From Knoxdaviesia capensis (Eukaryota > Ascomycota > Sordariomycetes > Microascales > Gondwanamycetaceae), in assembly GCA_001510575.1 (NCBI GenBank), contig LNGK01000006.1, positions 1,297,565 through 1,361,564 of the forward strand: DNA of 64,000 nt, given 5' to 3'. The position numbers and the translations under genes are program-made. The notes under the pieces were generated by a model that made no database searches, was not told the DNA's origin, and saw only the letters and a list, made by a program, of their open reading frames with translations. This document shows, one piece after another, positions 34,022 to 45,070 of this stretch (positions within the stretch are counted from its first letter, which is position 1; each line of letters begins with the position of its first letter).

Positions 34022-37000
34022 ACGCCTTGGACGAGAGGCTAGGAGATTGGTCGCGCGCCCTGTCAGGCCAAAAAAATGCAAAAGAGAACAAAATCCAACT
34101 GTGTTGCACTGTTGCTCAGGGCACGTATACAGTACAGGCCTCGAGGACGTCCACACGTGGCTGGGCACTCCCCATGTCAAGTCCACACGGCGCCCAAAAG
34201 AATAGGGGCAGAAGGGCCTCCAGCGGCCCCCAACGCAGCTAGCCTTTCCTCCTTTCCAGGCCAGCGCCAGCGTGTGCTTTCGGCCAAGAGAACTGGTCTA
34301 ACCTGGGCCTTTCTTTCCTCTCCGGCAGGCTAAGGACGGGCAGGCTAGGGACTGAACCATCGTGCCCACCAACAAAAAAACGGGTTCGGGTAGTTCGGGC
34401 ATCAACAGAGAGAGAGAGAGAAAAAGGCGGTAAGAGACCTTAGTTCAACGACTTGTTCGGCTTGCTGTCCGTGAGAGGACAGAGCGAGGAGGGTGCGGAT
34501 TGACAATAGAGAAAGGGACTGTACTGTTCAGCCATCTGTGGGTGTTTCTTCCCAGTTTGGAAAGCAAGCAGGCTGGCGATGGGGGCATTCTTCAGCACTG
34601 GCAATTCTCTCTCTCTCTCTCCCCTCTCCGCTGGCTGAAGAGACCAATGCAGGAGACTTTGGGGAGGAGCAGGCATTTTTTTTTTTGGGAGCTGAGTTGA
34701 GGGGAAACATCCAACCTTTTGCCCGCTTTATCACAGGTCTCCGACCTTCGTCTGACATTTTGCGGTTTCTATCCTTTTTCGTTTTAGATAAGTGTTTCCT
34801 TCTCGCCGCTGCTGTGTCGGGGGTTTGCTTTCTTTCCTATGGGTCGAGAGAGGTCTGAGGCCAACCAGGAACAGACGAGGATGGCCAGCCAGCCCTGTTG
34901 GGATGCGCGAGAAAGAGGCGAGGGAAAGGCAACTTGACGGTGGTGATGGAGGGAGACCTAGATTGTGGGCCAGGCCGGCCAGAATGTGTGACTTGTTTCT
35001 TTCTTTCTTTCTTTTTTCTCCCGCACCACATGGCTGGCAGATTCCGGCCCCCTGATATCCAGGCTCTTTTCGCCTAGCTGGGAACTTGGAACGCCATGGT
35101 CGTGCTAAGGCTGACCGCAATCTCCGTCGGGCATGGCCAGAGATAAACGTTTGTCAAGAGACTGGCCTGCGTGGGGGTAGTGTTTTTCTTCTTCTTGGGG
35201 CATGTGATATCCGGAAGGTCAGAGGGAAGACGACCGAGGCGGAGAAGAGAGAAAGAGGCGAGAGAGAGAGAGAGAGAGAGAACACATGCACTGCCTGCCG
35301 ATCAGTCCTGACAGATCCCGCGGTGTTATCGGCGCACGCACGCACACTCGCGCGCGTAATCCTGCAAAGCTCATCAATAAAACAAGACCAGACAGACTCG
35401 AACCCTGGAAATGGAGCCACCTCCAGTCCACAGCCCCGTAAAAAAAGAAAGAAAAAAAGACCCCACTTGCAACATCGATTATATGACTCTGGCCTGGTCT
35501 ATTGCTCCATATTGTCTCCTCCTCCTAGAGCGAGGGATGCAGAGTGGCCCGTGACTTGGATCTTCAGTGATAGTCTCCTCTTCAATTCTGGATTCCCTGA
35601 CCAGGCTGAGCGGCGCTAGATTTTCTCATGTCCCCGGCCAGCCCTGCATGTGCGTTCCGCCAAGGGTTCCCTTTTGGAACAAAACATGCAAGGCGAGCCG
35701 GGAGTGTGTTCAGGGCGTTTTGAGGGAGGAGGAGATACGATCCCACGCCAGAGTCGCTATATTGGCTGGCTCAGATTCAAAACGATACCTCGATATCCCA
35801 ACGTTGCACACTGCAGAATCCAGAGGAGTTGTTTGTCACTGCTTCGGAGAATAGGTGACGTCCTCCTTTCTCGTCCCCGCGATGACAGCTCCAGGCACAG
35901 CCCACAACCTGGGAGGGGAGGGGAGGAAGAGAAGAGGGCTCTGGTCGCTTGAGCCTGTCTCTTGTTTTCAGCACCTCGACGGACCCTATCTAAAGTCGGA
36001 ATAGCTTCGTCCGTCTTGGTCGTCTACTTGGCCTGGTTCCTCGTCTTTCTTGCGTTCCCCTGTATTCTCTCCCCTTGCAATATTTCTCGTCCTGACCTTT
36101 TTAGCTTGGGGCTTTTTTGGCTCCGGTTTTAGTGGCCTTGGGTTAGTGTCCCTAGATAACTTTCGGCCGAGTTTGGGGGCGTCTGGAAAAGGGTGTTGCC
36201 ATGCGGCCAAGCTGATGCCTGAACAGCAATCCGGCAGTTATCACGGCCGAGAGACATACACCCACGGCCAGCCAGGAAGAAAGTGCATGAAGAGAGAGGG
36301 ACGCCGTAGCCGCGCCCCCAAATGCCGGAGTCTGGTGCTCGTGGTGCCACACAGTCGCCCAGCCACGGCCTCTTTCTCCCTCCCTTCCCCTCTCTCACCC
36401 TCTCGCTCTCTGTTTCTCAATCTTCCTCTGTGTGGCTCTCTCTCCGCCTCTCCCACACCCCCCTCTTCCCCGTGTAATCCTAAACCTAGTCGTTGGAAAA
36501 CGCTGGCGGTTTCTGATGTCACCCTAACGTGGCCGCGCCTCCACTCTAGCTCGACGCCTGCGTCGACGTTGGAGTTGTGAGAGATGAATAATCTGTCTTG
36601 GAACGGCTTAGCCAGAGAGACAGACAAAACAACGTGGTCTGATGAGATGTCAATGCCGATGCTATCTTGCATGGAGCAAACACCGCGAAGAACCTGTCCC
36701 GTCCTCCTTCGCCAGGCCACTAGAAAACTGGAACCTCTCCTTTCTAAAATGAAGACGAAGAAGAGCATCACCGACTTGGGGCCTTCCTCATCATGCATGG
36801 TGGCTTGGGAGTCTGCGCGCAAATGGGATCTGCCTCGACCGGGCGTGTGTGGGTTGGGGTATCCATGTTCTCACTTCGTGTCTTCGGACATCCCATCTTG
36901 GGTATTCTCCTCCAGCCGAATTCTGGCATACCCTCCTTTAGAACATCTCGAGATCCATGGACACAACACAACACGCACACACACACACACCGCCAGCTGA

Positions 37001-38076
37001 TCCCAGGTCTGTCCGTGTTTTGAGGTGATCACAGCCATCTACAATACACCTAGACACGCGTATCTCTTTGCCTGGCATTGGCCAGGCGCCATAAGAAATG
37101 AACTTATCGCTCACCTCCTGAGCGTCGAGGTTCACATTTAAACTCTCTTGCTGGAGAACTCGGCGTGTTTTCGGTCTGTTGATGTCTGCACGTACCCGGC
37201 GGTGACGGGCCGGCGGTGGTTGCTGTCCCCAGCTGCCTGCCTGTGGTGGCGCGTGCCAGCCCCTCCGATGTGGCAACCCGCCGTGAAAGGGGGCGTCCAG
37301 CGTGAAGCGGTGAGATGGTGATACTGTGGCTGCTTACCAGACTTGCTGGAGCAGGGAGGTGTCCGTATCACTAGATGAAGTGGTGTGTGTGTGTGTGTGT
37401 GTATGTGAAAGACGGAGAGATGAGGAGGCACACACCGGAACCTCCCCGAGCGGAAGAGAGGCTGAAAGCAAAGGACAAATAAGATAGATTTTCACCGCCA
37501 GATTTGCGCGACGATGAGCATGGAACATCCTTTATTCTTCTTTTTTTCATCTCGTTTCACCACCCTTCTCGCTCACCTCAATGCACCTCCAGGATGTCTC
37601 CCAGCCCTGAACACAGCTTCTTTCTCTCGTTCTCTCTGCTTCGGTCGTATTCCGCCGAGTCTCCTTCATTCTCACACACGCCGTCTTTCTCCGCGCCCCC
37701 CCCTTCAACAGCCCCGGCCGATCTGGCTCCCTCCCCTCCGTCCCATCTGGGCCGTAATTGTTCCTCTGGCCCCATAGAAACAATAAAGAACAACCACCAC
37801 CATGTTCGGTTTCAGCCCACTCATCCGGAAACCACTCTCCTGGGACACACCGCATCCTGCTCATCAAGATGGACGAGGAAGAAGAAAAGAGAGAAGCCGT
37901 TTGCCCCTGACACGCACTAAGCGCAGGCTATTGCCCTGAACATCAGGTCTTGGGGACCCATTAAAAACGCCCAAGGAGAAAAGAACAACGTTCTGGTCTT
38001 TCTTCTTTCTTCTTTTTTTTTCTTCTTTTTGTTTTTTGGGGGGGTTTTTTTTTTTTTTTGGGGGGGGGGGGGGGGG

Positions 38077-38084
38077 NNNNNNNN
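38077..38084. other. Assembly gap (8 N) in homopolymer
   Basis: Eight Ns directly after a run of about fifteen T and seventeen G. The true length and sequence here are unknown; the homopolymers are probably why assembly stopped. Confidence 0.98.
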
Positions 38085-41000
38085 GGCGGTTCCGCTGGAG
38101 AGGGGAGAGCCACGTGTGTTCCGTCCGGTTGGGCTATGTCCGAATTTTGACCATTGTGTGCTTCTTCTAGAATGAGGCAGACAGGAAGAGGGGAATAGGG
38201 GAACAGGGAAAACCTGGATCCGCGCGAAACGCCTGCGCCGCCATCAGCTAGATGAGCCAAGCTCCACTCGGAATCTCGGCCTCGCTTGCACTGGTCTTCT
38301 CTTCGACGGGGTTCCCCTGCCGAGGGCCTCCAAACCCTAGCCGGGACGCAAAACCCGAAGAGAGGTCTGACTGACTTGCCGTCGTGTATATGAACAGTGT
38401 GCTGGACATTCATACAGTCTTATGTGTACAGGAAGTACTCGGGACTTTGAAGGCGGCGGAGAGCAAGATGAACGAATGTGGGTGCCAGTCTCACGAGAAG
38501 AAAAAGCATCAGCTGGCGTCCTGTGACCGTGAGACCATGCGGAGGCTGATGACACCAAGCACCACACACACAACAGTGGGATGTGGCAGTGGGAAAGACA
38601 AAGATGGTGTCCATCTGGAGCATATAGCCACGCCCACCAACTTCACCCACTCTCTCGCTCGGCTGCTTCCAGATTTCACGCTCTCAGTATCCCGTCACTA
38701 GCGGTGTGTCCTTGTCATGAGCATCGGCGCGAAGCAAGCTCCATTTGGAACCCAGACGGCTGGCCCGATTGCTCCTGGTGAGTGTCCCTCTCCTGGATGT
38801 ATCTCTGAGAGAGAACCCCTATTGTGCCGACAGTCGATAGCCGTGACACCGAAAGCACAGCATGGCACCAGAGACACCGCCGTTCCCATACCGGTGGTCG
38901 AGACACCGGTCGGACACTGCCAACACAGCTGGACATTCCCCCCCTCTCGCATATGCACACATACGTGTACACCGTCGCACAAAGTCCCCAGGCCAACCAC
39001 ATGCAGCAAGCCACAAGGACGTCCACACGTAACACGCACGCACACACGCACACACACACACACGCACGTCCGCGGGCCTGGACATCCGGACGAAAGTTCC
39101 AGACACGGGAGAGTGCAGGCAAACAAACAGCCGTATGTTGTGCACACAGGCCCCCGACAGAAACGAAGAAAACAAGAGGCGGTATGTTTCGAATAGACCA
39201 GGCAGGCACATCGATCCATGCCAGCTTCTGGTTTTTTTCTTGCTCGTTTGCCCAGTGTCACTTTGCGCTCTTGTCTATACCGCCCGAGAGGACGCACAGC
39301 CGGGAAGTAGCCAGAGACACGGCGGAGGCGTGAGACACACACGCCGCGGTTCCCCGAATGTGTCTGTCCAGATAGGGAACTGGCAAGGAGAGAGATGTGG
39401 CCCGCTTTGGCGTGCGACTGGACAAACATGAAAACAGACTTAAGGAGCCGACAGGTACCGGTACAAGTACCAGGTACATCGGGCTGAATCGTGTCTGGAT
39501 TGTTGTCCAAAGAGGGGGAATAAGGAAGAGTGATAAAACCGGAAAATGAGGTGTGGTACGGTACAGTGTGGTGGTGGTGGTGGTGTCAGAACCATGACGA
39601 AAGAGGAAAACGTACTGACTTACTCCCTCTCCCGAGACTTCGTATCTCTTCCCCCACTGGGCTAGGTATTGACTATCTTTTCTTCTTTTCACCGGTTCCC
39701 TCGTCTTCAAGTGCCACTTATCTAGACCCTCACAAGCCCGAGAAGGCAGACGGCACTCGGGGAGACACTTCCCGTCTCTCCCTTCGCCTCGTTTTGCATT
39801 TCCGCCCTTTTCACTTCTCCAAACGGCCTCGTCTTCTGGCCACCTCCCACCAATCCCCAGAAAAAAAAGAGACACGTCTTCTCCGATGTCGCCAGACCCA
39901 GAGATAAGGCACCCAACGATCTAGAAGAAAAGAAAAGGAAAAGAAGGGCCACCTGGCACCACACGGTCCCAGAACAACGGGTTCGTCGCTCCTGAGAGAG
40001 AGGGAGGGAGAGAGGATGGGCACGAACATTACTTCCCGGTCCGTCGGTTACGAGCAAGAGAGCGTGGCCGTTTATGCGGCCCGCGTTGGGAGTTGTCTCC
40101 CCCCCTCCTCTCTCCAAACGGGGGGGAGACAGAAAGATGGCGACATGACTTGGACCGCATGAGGCCCCATCGGCCTCTGCTGTTGTCCGCCGGAGACAAA
40201 GCGGAGGTAGTATGGACAAAACCCAAGAGAGAACACAGAGAGAGGTGGGAAGAGAGAGGGAGATGGAGGGAGTGGAAACGAGAGAGAGAGAGAGAGAGAG
40301 ACAGAGAACTCTCAACACGGTGTGAGCCGGCGAGCAACTCACACAAGGTGTGGGTGACATGGCTCTGAACCTGTCTCTCCCCCCTCTCGCTCTGCACTGG
40401 TCATTGGCTCCTGGAAGGCCTAGCTCCCAAGAGAATCCTCCGGGTGGGTTGTGAACCACAGGAGAGTCCTCATGCATGCACGCAGAGTCACATCTGGCCC
40501 AAAATTGCTCCCCTCCGCAGAGAGAGAGAGGGGGGAAGGAGATGGAGGGAGATGGCAGCGTTTGGCCGGTTCTGCTCCGATCCTCGTGGCCTTCGCCGTG
40601 CACTGTCCGATATCACCAAGCCTTGGGGGCAGCCAGAACCCAGGCCCAGGTGCATGGAGGTGTGGGTGGCAGTCTACGAGCAGAGCTGCAGCCAGACGAT
40701 AGAGCCAGAGAGGGTGGGAGAGAGAGAGATGGGGGACGATCGGGAGGGCGAGTACAACGAGAAAGCGCGCGGACGCGCGGAGATAGGACTTCTCGTCGCC
40801 GGCTTGGAAAGTTTGATACGGGCATCTTTTCTGCTACCCTTTGCCTTACGCTTGCTTTGCCCGCAGCTGTGCTGATCTATTCCCAGTCGGGCCAAACCTC
40901 CAACCACACGTACGTGCCATGCCGTGTCTCTCATTCGGCTCGCGGCGAATCTAGGCCCTTCCTTTGCTGGGCCGGGCGCCTACGGAAGTGATGGAGAAGA

Positions 41001-43772
41001 AGAGGGGGGGCAACTGATTTGCAATATTCCTGCAGCCACAGACACACTTACTCTTCGAGGAATAGTCAGATATGATGGCCGACTGACGTGTGTGCAAAAA
41101 AAAGAAAGAAAAAGAAAAGAGAAAAGTCTCGGGTCGCATTTCGTTCTTGCAGCCCCAAAAACTCAAAAGCCACCATTTTCATAATATGATATGTTACAAG
41201 TCTAGATCCCCCGCGGCCGACGCGGCTACTCTTCTGATGCAACAAGAGCAAAACAGGAGAGGAAAAGAAAAAAAAAAGAGCATGACACAGAGTACATGCC
41301 GACCCTCTCGACTTCAACAGACATGGGTGCCCCAACAGACAAGAGGGATACATCGGCCGAATCTTTTACAAACGTGGGTGGATGACACGGTAGCCATGCT
41401 TCCAGCCAACGAGGCTTACCACCGACGACGGTCAACGAGCGCCATGTCTCTCTGTCGATGAGGAAGAAGAAACGGAGACCGGAGCCTAGAAGATACCACA
41501 GCGCTTAGAATGTAAAGGGCAGCCTCCGGAGTTCTCCGAAGACGGAAGGCAATTGAGGACAAACATCATGAAGACATGGATCACGCAGGTTTCGGAGGAC
41601 AGTTCAAAGCAAGGTTATTTTGCCCCCCCTTTTCCAAGTACATGGGAGAGAGTTCTTGGTGGTTGGGGGGAGGGGAACCACCGGGACGTAGGATGGAAGG
41701 ATTCCAATCTGCCCAGTTGGGAATTATTGACGAGCCGTGGTAGACGCCGGCCATAAAACCAGCGCGGGACAGGCAGAGAGAGAGGGTTGAAGTTGCTGAA
41801 AGTACCTTTTGTAAAGAGCGAGTGCGGTAGCCGGTGTGCTCGTATAGTATCAGTATATGATCAAAAGCCACCTAGCGGCACGGCAGGGTAGTACAAGCAC
41901 AGTACGACCAAAACGATGCGAGCGAGGGGGAGAAAGGCACGGAAGAGGGGGCAGAAGCAGAGTCACTGATTCTACCTGTAGATACTGATGATGTACTCGT
42001 AAGTATACACAAAAGTCAACGCAGCAAAAGGGCAAGGGTAGCGAACAGCTAAGCGAGCTGGGCTGAAATAGACGTGGACTTGGGATTTGCGCCGGGCCGC
42101 GCGCAAGTCCTCACAAACAGTGAGAACATGTCCCTTGTACTTCGCACACATGTAACGTAGATATCGAGAGTGGGAGACGCATGTACTGGGTACATACGGC
42201 CTCGTACCATGTGCATGGCCATTTTTCTTGTTTCTTCTGTAAGATATCAACTTGGAAGGCCACCAAGAACGGCCGCGAGTTCGGCCTTTCGACGCCGGAC
42301 TTTGGGTGTTGGATTCGGCTCCCCACCCCGTTGACTCACTTGATTTTTTGGGGTTATCTCTTGACTTTAGACCATGAGGGAGTATTGTGTCACTATGCAG
42401 TATGTAGGTAGAGTTGAATCACACATAATAGGTGATGGCAACTTGTCAATTGGGGGAATGGGAAATGCAGGGCGACCAGGATACCTCGGAACATTCATAA
42501 TTTGCAAAGAAAAGGCGCGAGGTCGACAGCGACAAGAACAAGCAAGCGTCGCATCATATGCAATGCACTGCACCGCTTTAGGCGATATGAAAACTGTTTT
42601 CTTTGCAAGACAGACTGTGTGAGTCTGTCTGTCAACCTTTCCATGAGGAGAAAAAAAAACAGCCATCCAGAAAAAGGCCAACCGAACAAGGGTGATATGC
42701 AGCTTTGGATGATCGCGGGATGGATCACACAATGCGCACTGTACACAACTGTTTGCTCGGGGTTTGTCCAAGGCCCAAAAGTCGGCCTTTTCCAGTTTTT
42801 CTTGCTTTTCGTAATTTGGCATTGAGACCCCTTGAATCTTCAAGATTGTAATTTTGGCCCAACTGTAGCTGTACAGCACGGCTGGATATGCACATACGGG
42901 CAAACAAAAAAGGGCCAGGCCCTGAGATGGACGGCGGTCGTACGATGACTCGACAGATGCATACAGGCAAACATGCACGGAGCTGTTCAGAGACGAAGAT
43001 CAGCACCATTATTAGTCCAGATATCAAATGTGATAACACTCCAGGAGACGGGAGGAGGGGGTGGAAAGTGGCTGCATTGCATCCGGTGCCTTTTGGGGCT
43101 TCTTCTTCTTCATTGAAGACAATACCGTGAGTTGTCTTTTGTTTTTTATTGTTCACCTCGGGACGGGAGCGAGAGAGATACAGAGAGGACCCGGAGCCAA
43201 GAGAAAATATATATATATATATATATATAACGAGGCAAGCAAGCCACCCAGACTATTCCTGTCAGAGAATAGAGCCGTGCAGGGTCGCAGCACAGGAGGT
43301 CGCGAAAAGAGGTCAGATAAGCTATATTTGACGACTGCTATAGTTCTGCGAAATGTAATGAGAGAAGATAGCGTATGCAGTCCATTGTGGTTAGCGGAAT
43401 TGTGCACGGAAAAGGTTGGCACATTTGTGATATGAGTTGATGAAAAGTGGAAGTGAAGGACGAAGTGGAAGAGCGCGAAAATGTACAAGTTACAAGCACT
43501 CACTATAAGCCCAACCGCTTGGGCTAATTGGCCCCAAGTACGTACATTATAAATGCAGTGTTCAGCCGAAGTATACCCGGCAGAAACGGCCTCTTAACTC
43601 AACTTTACTGCCTAACTTGGCCGTTGACGTATATCACCAGCTTCAACCGACAAAAAGACGAAGGAAACCCGAGAAGAGATTCCACCGCGCACTACTCACC
43701 ACGCACGCAGACACACAAATACGCAAATTCGAGTGCAAAGAGGGAAAGAAACAATCCATCCACTCACAGCAG
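38085..43772. other. Gene-poor region, right part
   Basis: A further 5.7 kb without a credible gene. The long minus-strand frames 39510-38698 and 40603-39722 are Cys/Val- and Ser/Leu-rich translations of CA/GT and GA/CT repeats. It contains CA repeats near 36974 (just left) and 39040-39066, GTG repeats near 39570, GGTAC-rich DNA at 39454-39474, GA repeats at 40281-40302, an AT run at 43207-43229 and a hairpin at 43508-43525 in the presumed promoter of the next gene. No RNA gene recognised. Confidence 0.5.
43207..43229. repeat. (AT)n microsatellite
   Basis: About eleven AT units, roughly 540 bases upstream of the start codon of the next gene. No other meaning visible. Confidence 0.9.
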
Positions 43773-44513
43773 ATGGCATCACAACAACCCGCAGACGAGT
43801 CCCCGCAGCAGGCCTACGATGACTTGAGACGACTAACGCCGCTGCTGGCCGGCGAGCTGGACCACTTGCGCGCCTCGCTACGGGAACACAACCTGTGGCT
43901 CCAGCGCTATGGGCATCAGGCGGAAGGGCCCAGTTCAGGGTCTGGTGTGCCCCCCTCGTCCACCACCACTCCCGCCACCCCCACTACGGCTTCTGCCCTG
44001 CCGGCGCCCCCGGTCGCGCCCCTGTCCTTGCCGGCCACGTTTGCCGTGGCGGGCGGGATCTCTCCGCCCGGCGGGCCGTTCAGCCCGGACCCCGCGCCGT
44101 CGTCGCTCCCGCCAGCCCCCCCTCTTGTTCCTCTTGCCGAGCAGCCCCATGCCGCCGCCATCGACGTCACCGAGTCGGCCGCCGGCCACAACGCCAGCCC
44201 GCCGCCGTACTCGGCGTCCGACGTGCCGGGCTACAGCAGCTCGGTGCGCGACGAGGTCTCGCAGCGCCGCGACCAGCTGATGGAGTGGCTGAAGGAGGGC
44301 GAGGACGTGCTGCGCGAGTACTCGGCCCGCTTCGTGCAGCTCGCCGACGAGCTGCACCTGCCGGCCGAAGACCTGCTGGGCACGTGGAGCGAGGCCGCCA
44401 GCGACAATGCGTTGCCCGACTACACGCGCATCGAGCCGCGCGAGGAGCTGATGGTCGGCATGGTCGGCGAGGTGCCGCCGGTCTATGTCAGGACAGAGGT
44501 GCCGAGGAGGTGA
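43773..44513 (+). CDS. Hypothetical protein, Pro/Ala-rich with C-terminal helix
   Basis: Single-exon frame of 246 aa from the ATG at 43773; I recognise no family. The N-terminal 50 residues look helical and amphipathic (AYDDLRRLTPLLAGELDHLR, ASLREHNLWLQRYG). Residues ~55-155 are Pro/Ala/Ser/Thr-rich and disordered. A charged helix follows at ~165-205 (DEVSQRRDQLMEWLKEGEDV) with possible coiled-coil character, then a short acidic C-terminus. Its strong G/C preference at third positions matches the confident genes of the window and differs from the surrounding non-coding DNA, which is the main reason to accept it. No signal peptide or membrane segment. It flanks the gene desert on one side and a pseudogene on the other. 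Confidence 0.7.
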   Translation: MASQQPADESPQQAYDDLRRLTPLLAGELDHLRASLREHNLWLQRYGHQAEGPSSGSGVPPSSTTTPATPTTASALPAPPVAPLSLPATFAVAGGISPPGGPFSPDPAPSSLPPAPPLVPLAEQPHAAAIDVTESAAGHNASPPPYSASDVPGYSSSVRDEVSQRRDQLMEWLKEGEDVLREYSARFVQLADELHLPAEDLLGTWSEAASDNALPDYTRIEPREELMVGMVGEVPPVYVRTEVPRR

Positions 44514-45070
44514 TGACTGATGATGCGGTCCTGTGTATTATGATTTTCTTCTTTTTCTTTTTCTCTATATATCTCTGCTGTGTCTTTTCAATTTTTCAAT
44601 GCATCATGCCATATCCAGTCTTCGCTCTCTTTTCGTGAATAATCCACCCGACCGTTCATTCGTCCATTCCCTGGTGGAGTCGGGGCTTTTCGATGCATGA
44701 CGTCTATCTCTTGGCGTTACAAGCTCGTGGGATTTGCTGGTTGGTTTCTGCTTGATATATGAACTATACCCAGTTAGTCAGTATGGCTGCATTAGTGCAT
44801 ACTGTACTGCGACCTCCTCTCTCGTTGTGATAACTTTTTTATTTTCCATTTTATTTTCCATTTTTTTTTTTTTTCATTGCTCTCCCCCTGTTCTCAATAC
44901 CACCCTGTTTGTATGCGATACTACGCGCTCTTCACGCCTCGTCAATAAAAGTCGACCCATCACGGGTCTCGAGCATTGTGGCCAGGTCATGCTAATCCTC
45001 TTCCAACAATCCTGCCGGGTGTGCCCTCACGTTCGTGCTGAACCCTGTCTTAACAAACACCGTCAAGTTG
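44514..45070. other. Intergenic region
   Basis: This stretch lies between convergent ends of the hypothetical protein gene and the decayed NTPase gene. It is T-rich around 44570-44880. A ten-base word at 44988-44997 matches a conserved stretch of U6 snRNA on the minus strand, but the rest of U6 is absent. Confidence 0.5.

Larger units (their letters stand above)
25814..38076. other. Gene-poor region, left part
   Basis: About 12 kb in which I find no protein gene that stands up: open frames are short, low in complexity, overlap on all strands and lack domains or splice logic. The first 1.7 kb is purine-rich on the plus strand, likely the long pyrimidine-rich leader or promoter of the rhodopsin-like gene. 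Elsewhere there are GA, CT, CA and GT microsatellites (27386-27403, 33999-34021, 34604-34621, 35257-35281, 37382-37402), a CTCTCG run near 27430-27470, palindromic TACAGTACTGTA clusters (28285-28306, 32458-32489) and a 36-bp tandem duplication (33684-33755). No tRNA or rRNA recognised. Confidence 0.5.

Noticed and set aside
38698..39510. 270-codon minus-strand frame
   Set aside because: Its product is Cys/Val-rich from CA/GT repeats, with overlapping frames of similar length on both strands and no family resemblance.
27386..40302. Short direct repeats that could suggest a CRISPR-like array
   Set aside because: They are dinucleotide and hexanucleotide microsatellites without constant spacers, and the window is eukaryotic.
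39722..40603. 293-codon minus-strand frame
   Set aside because: It is a Ser/Leu-rich translation of GA/CT repeats; no domain, start context or codon bias supports it.
44988..44997. Match to the conserved GATTAGCATG word of U6 snRNA (minus strand)
   Set aside because: The ACAGAGA box, the 5' stem and the intramolecular stem-loop of U6 are absent, so a ten-base match is probably chance.
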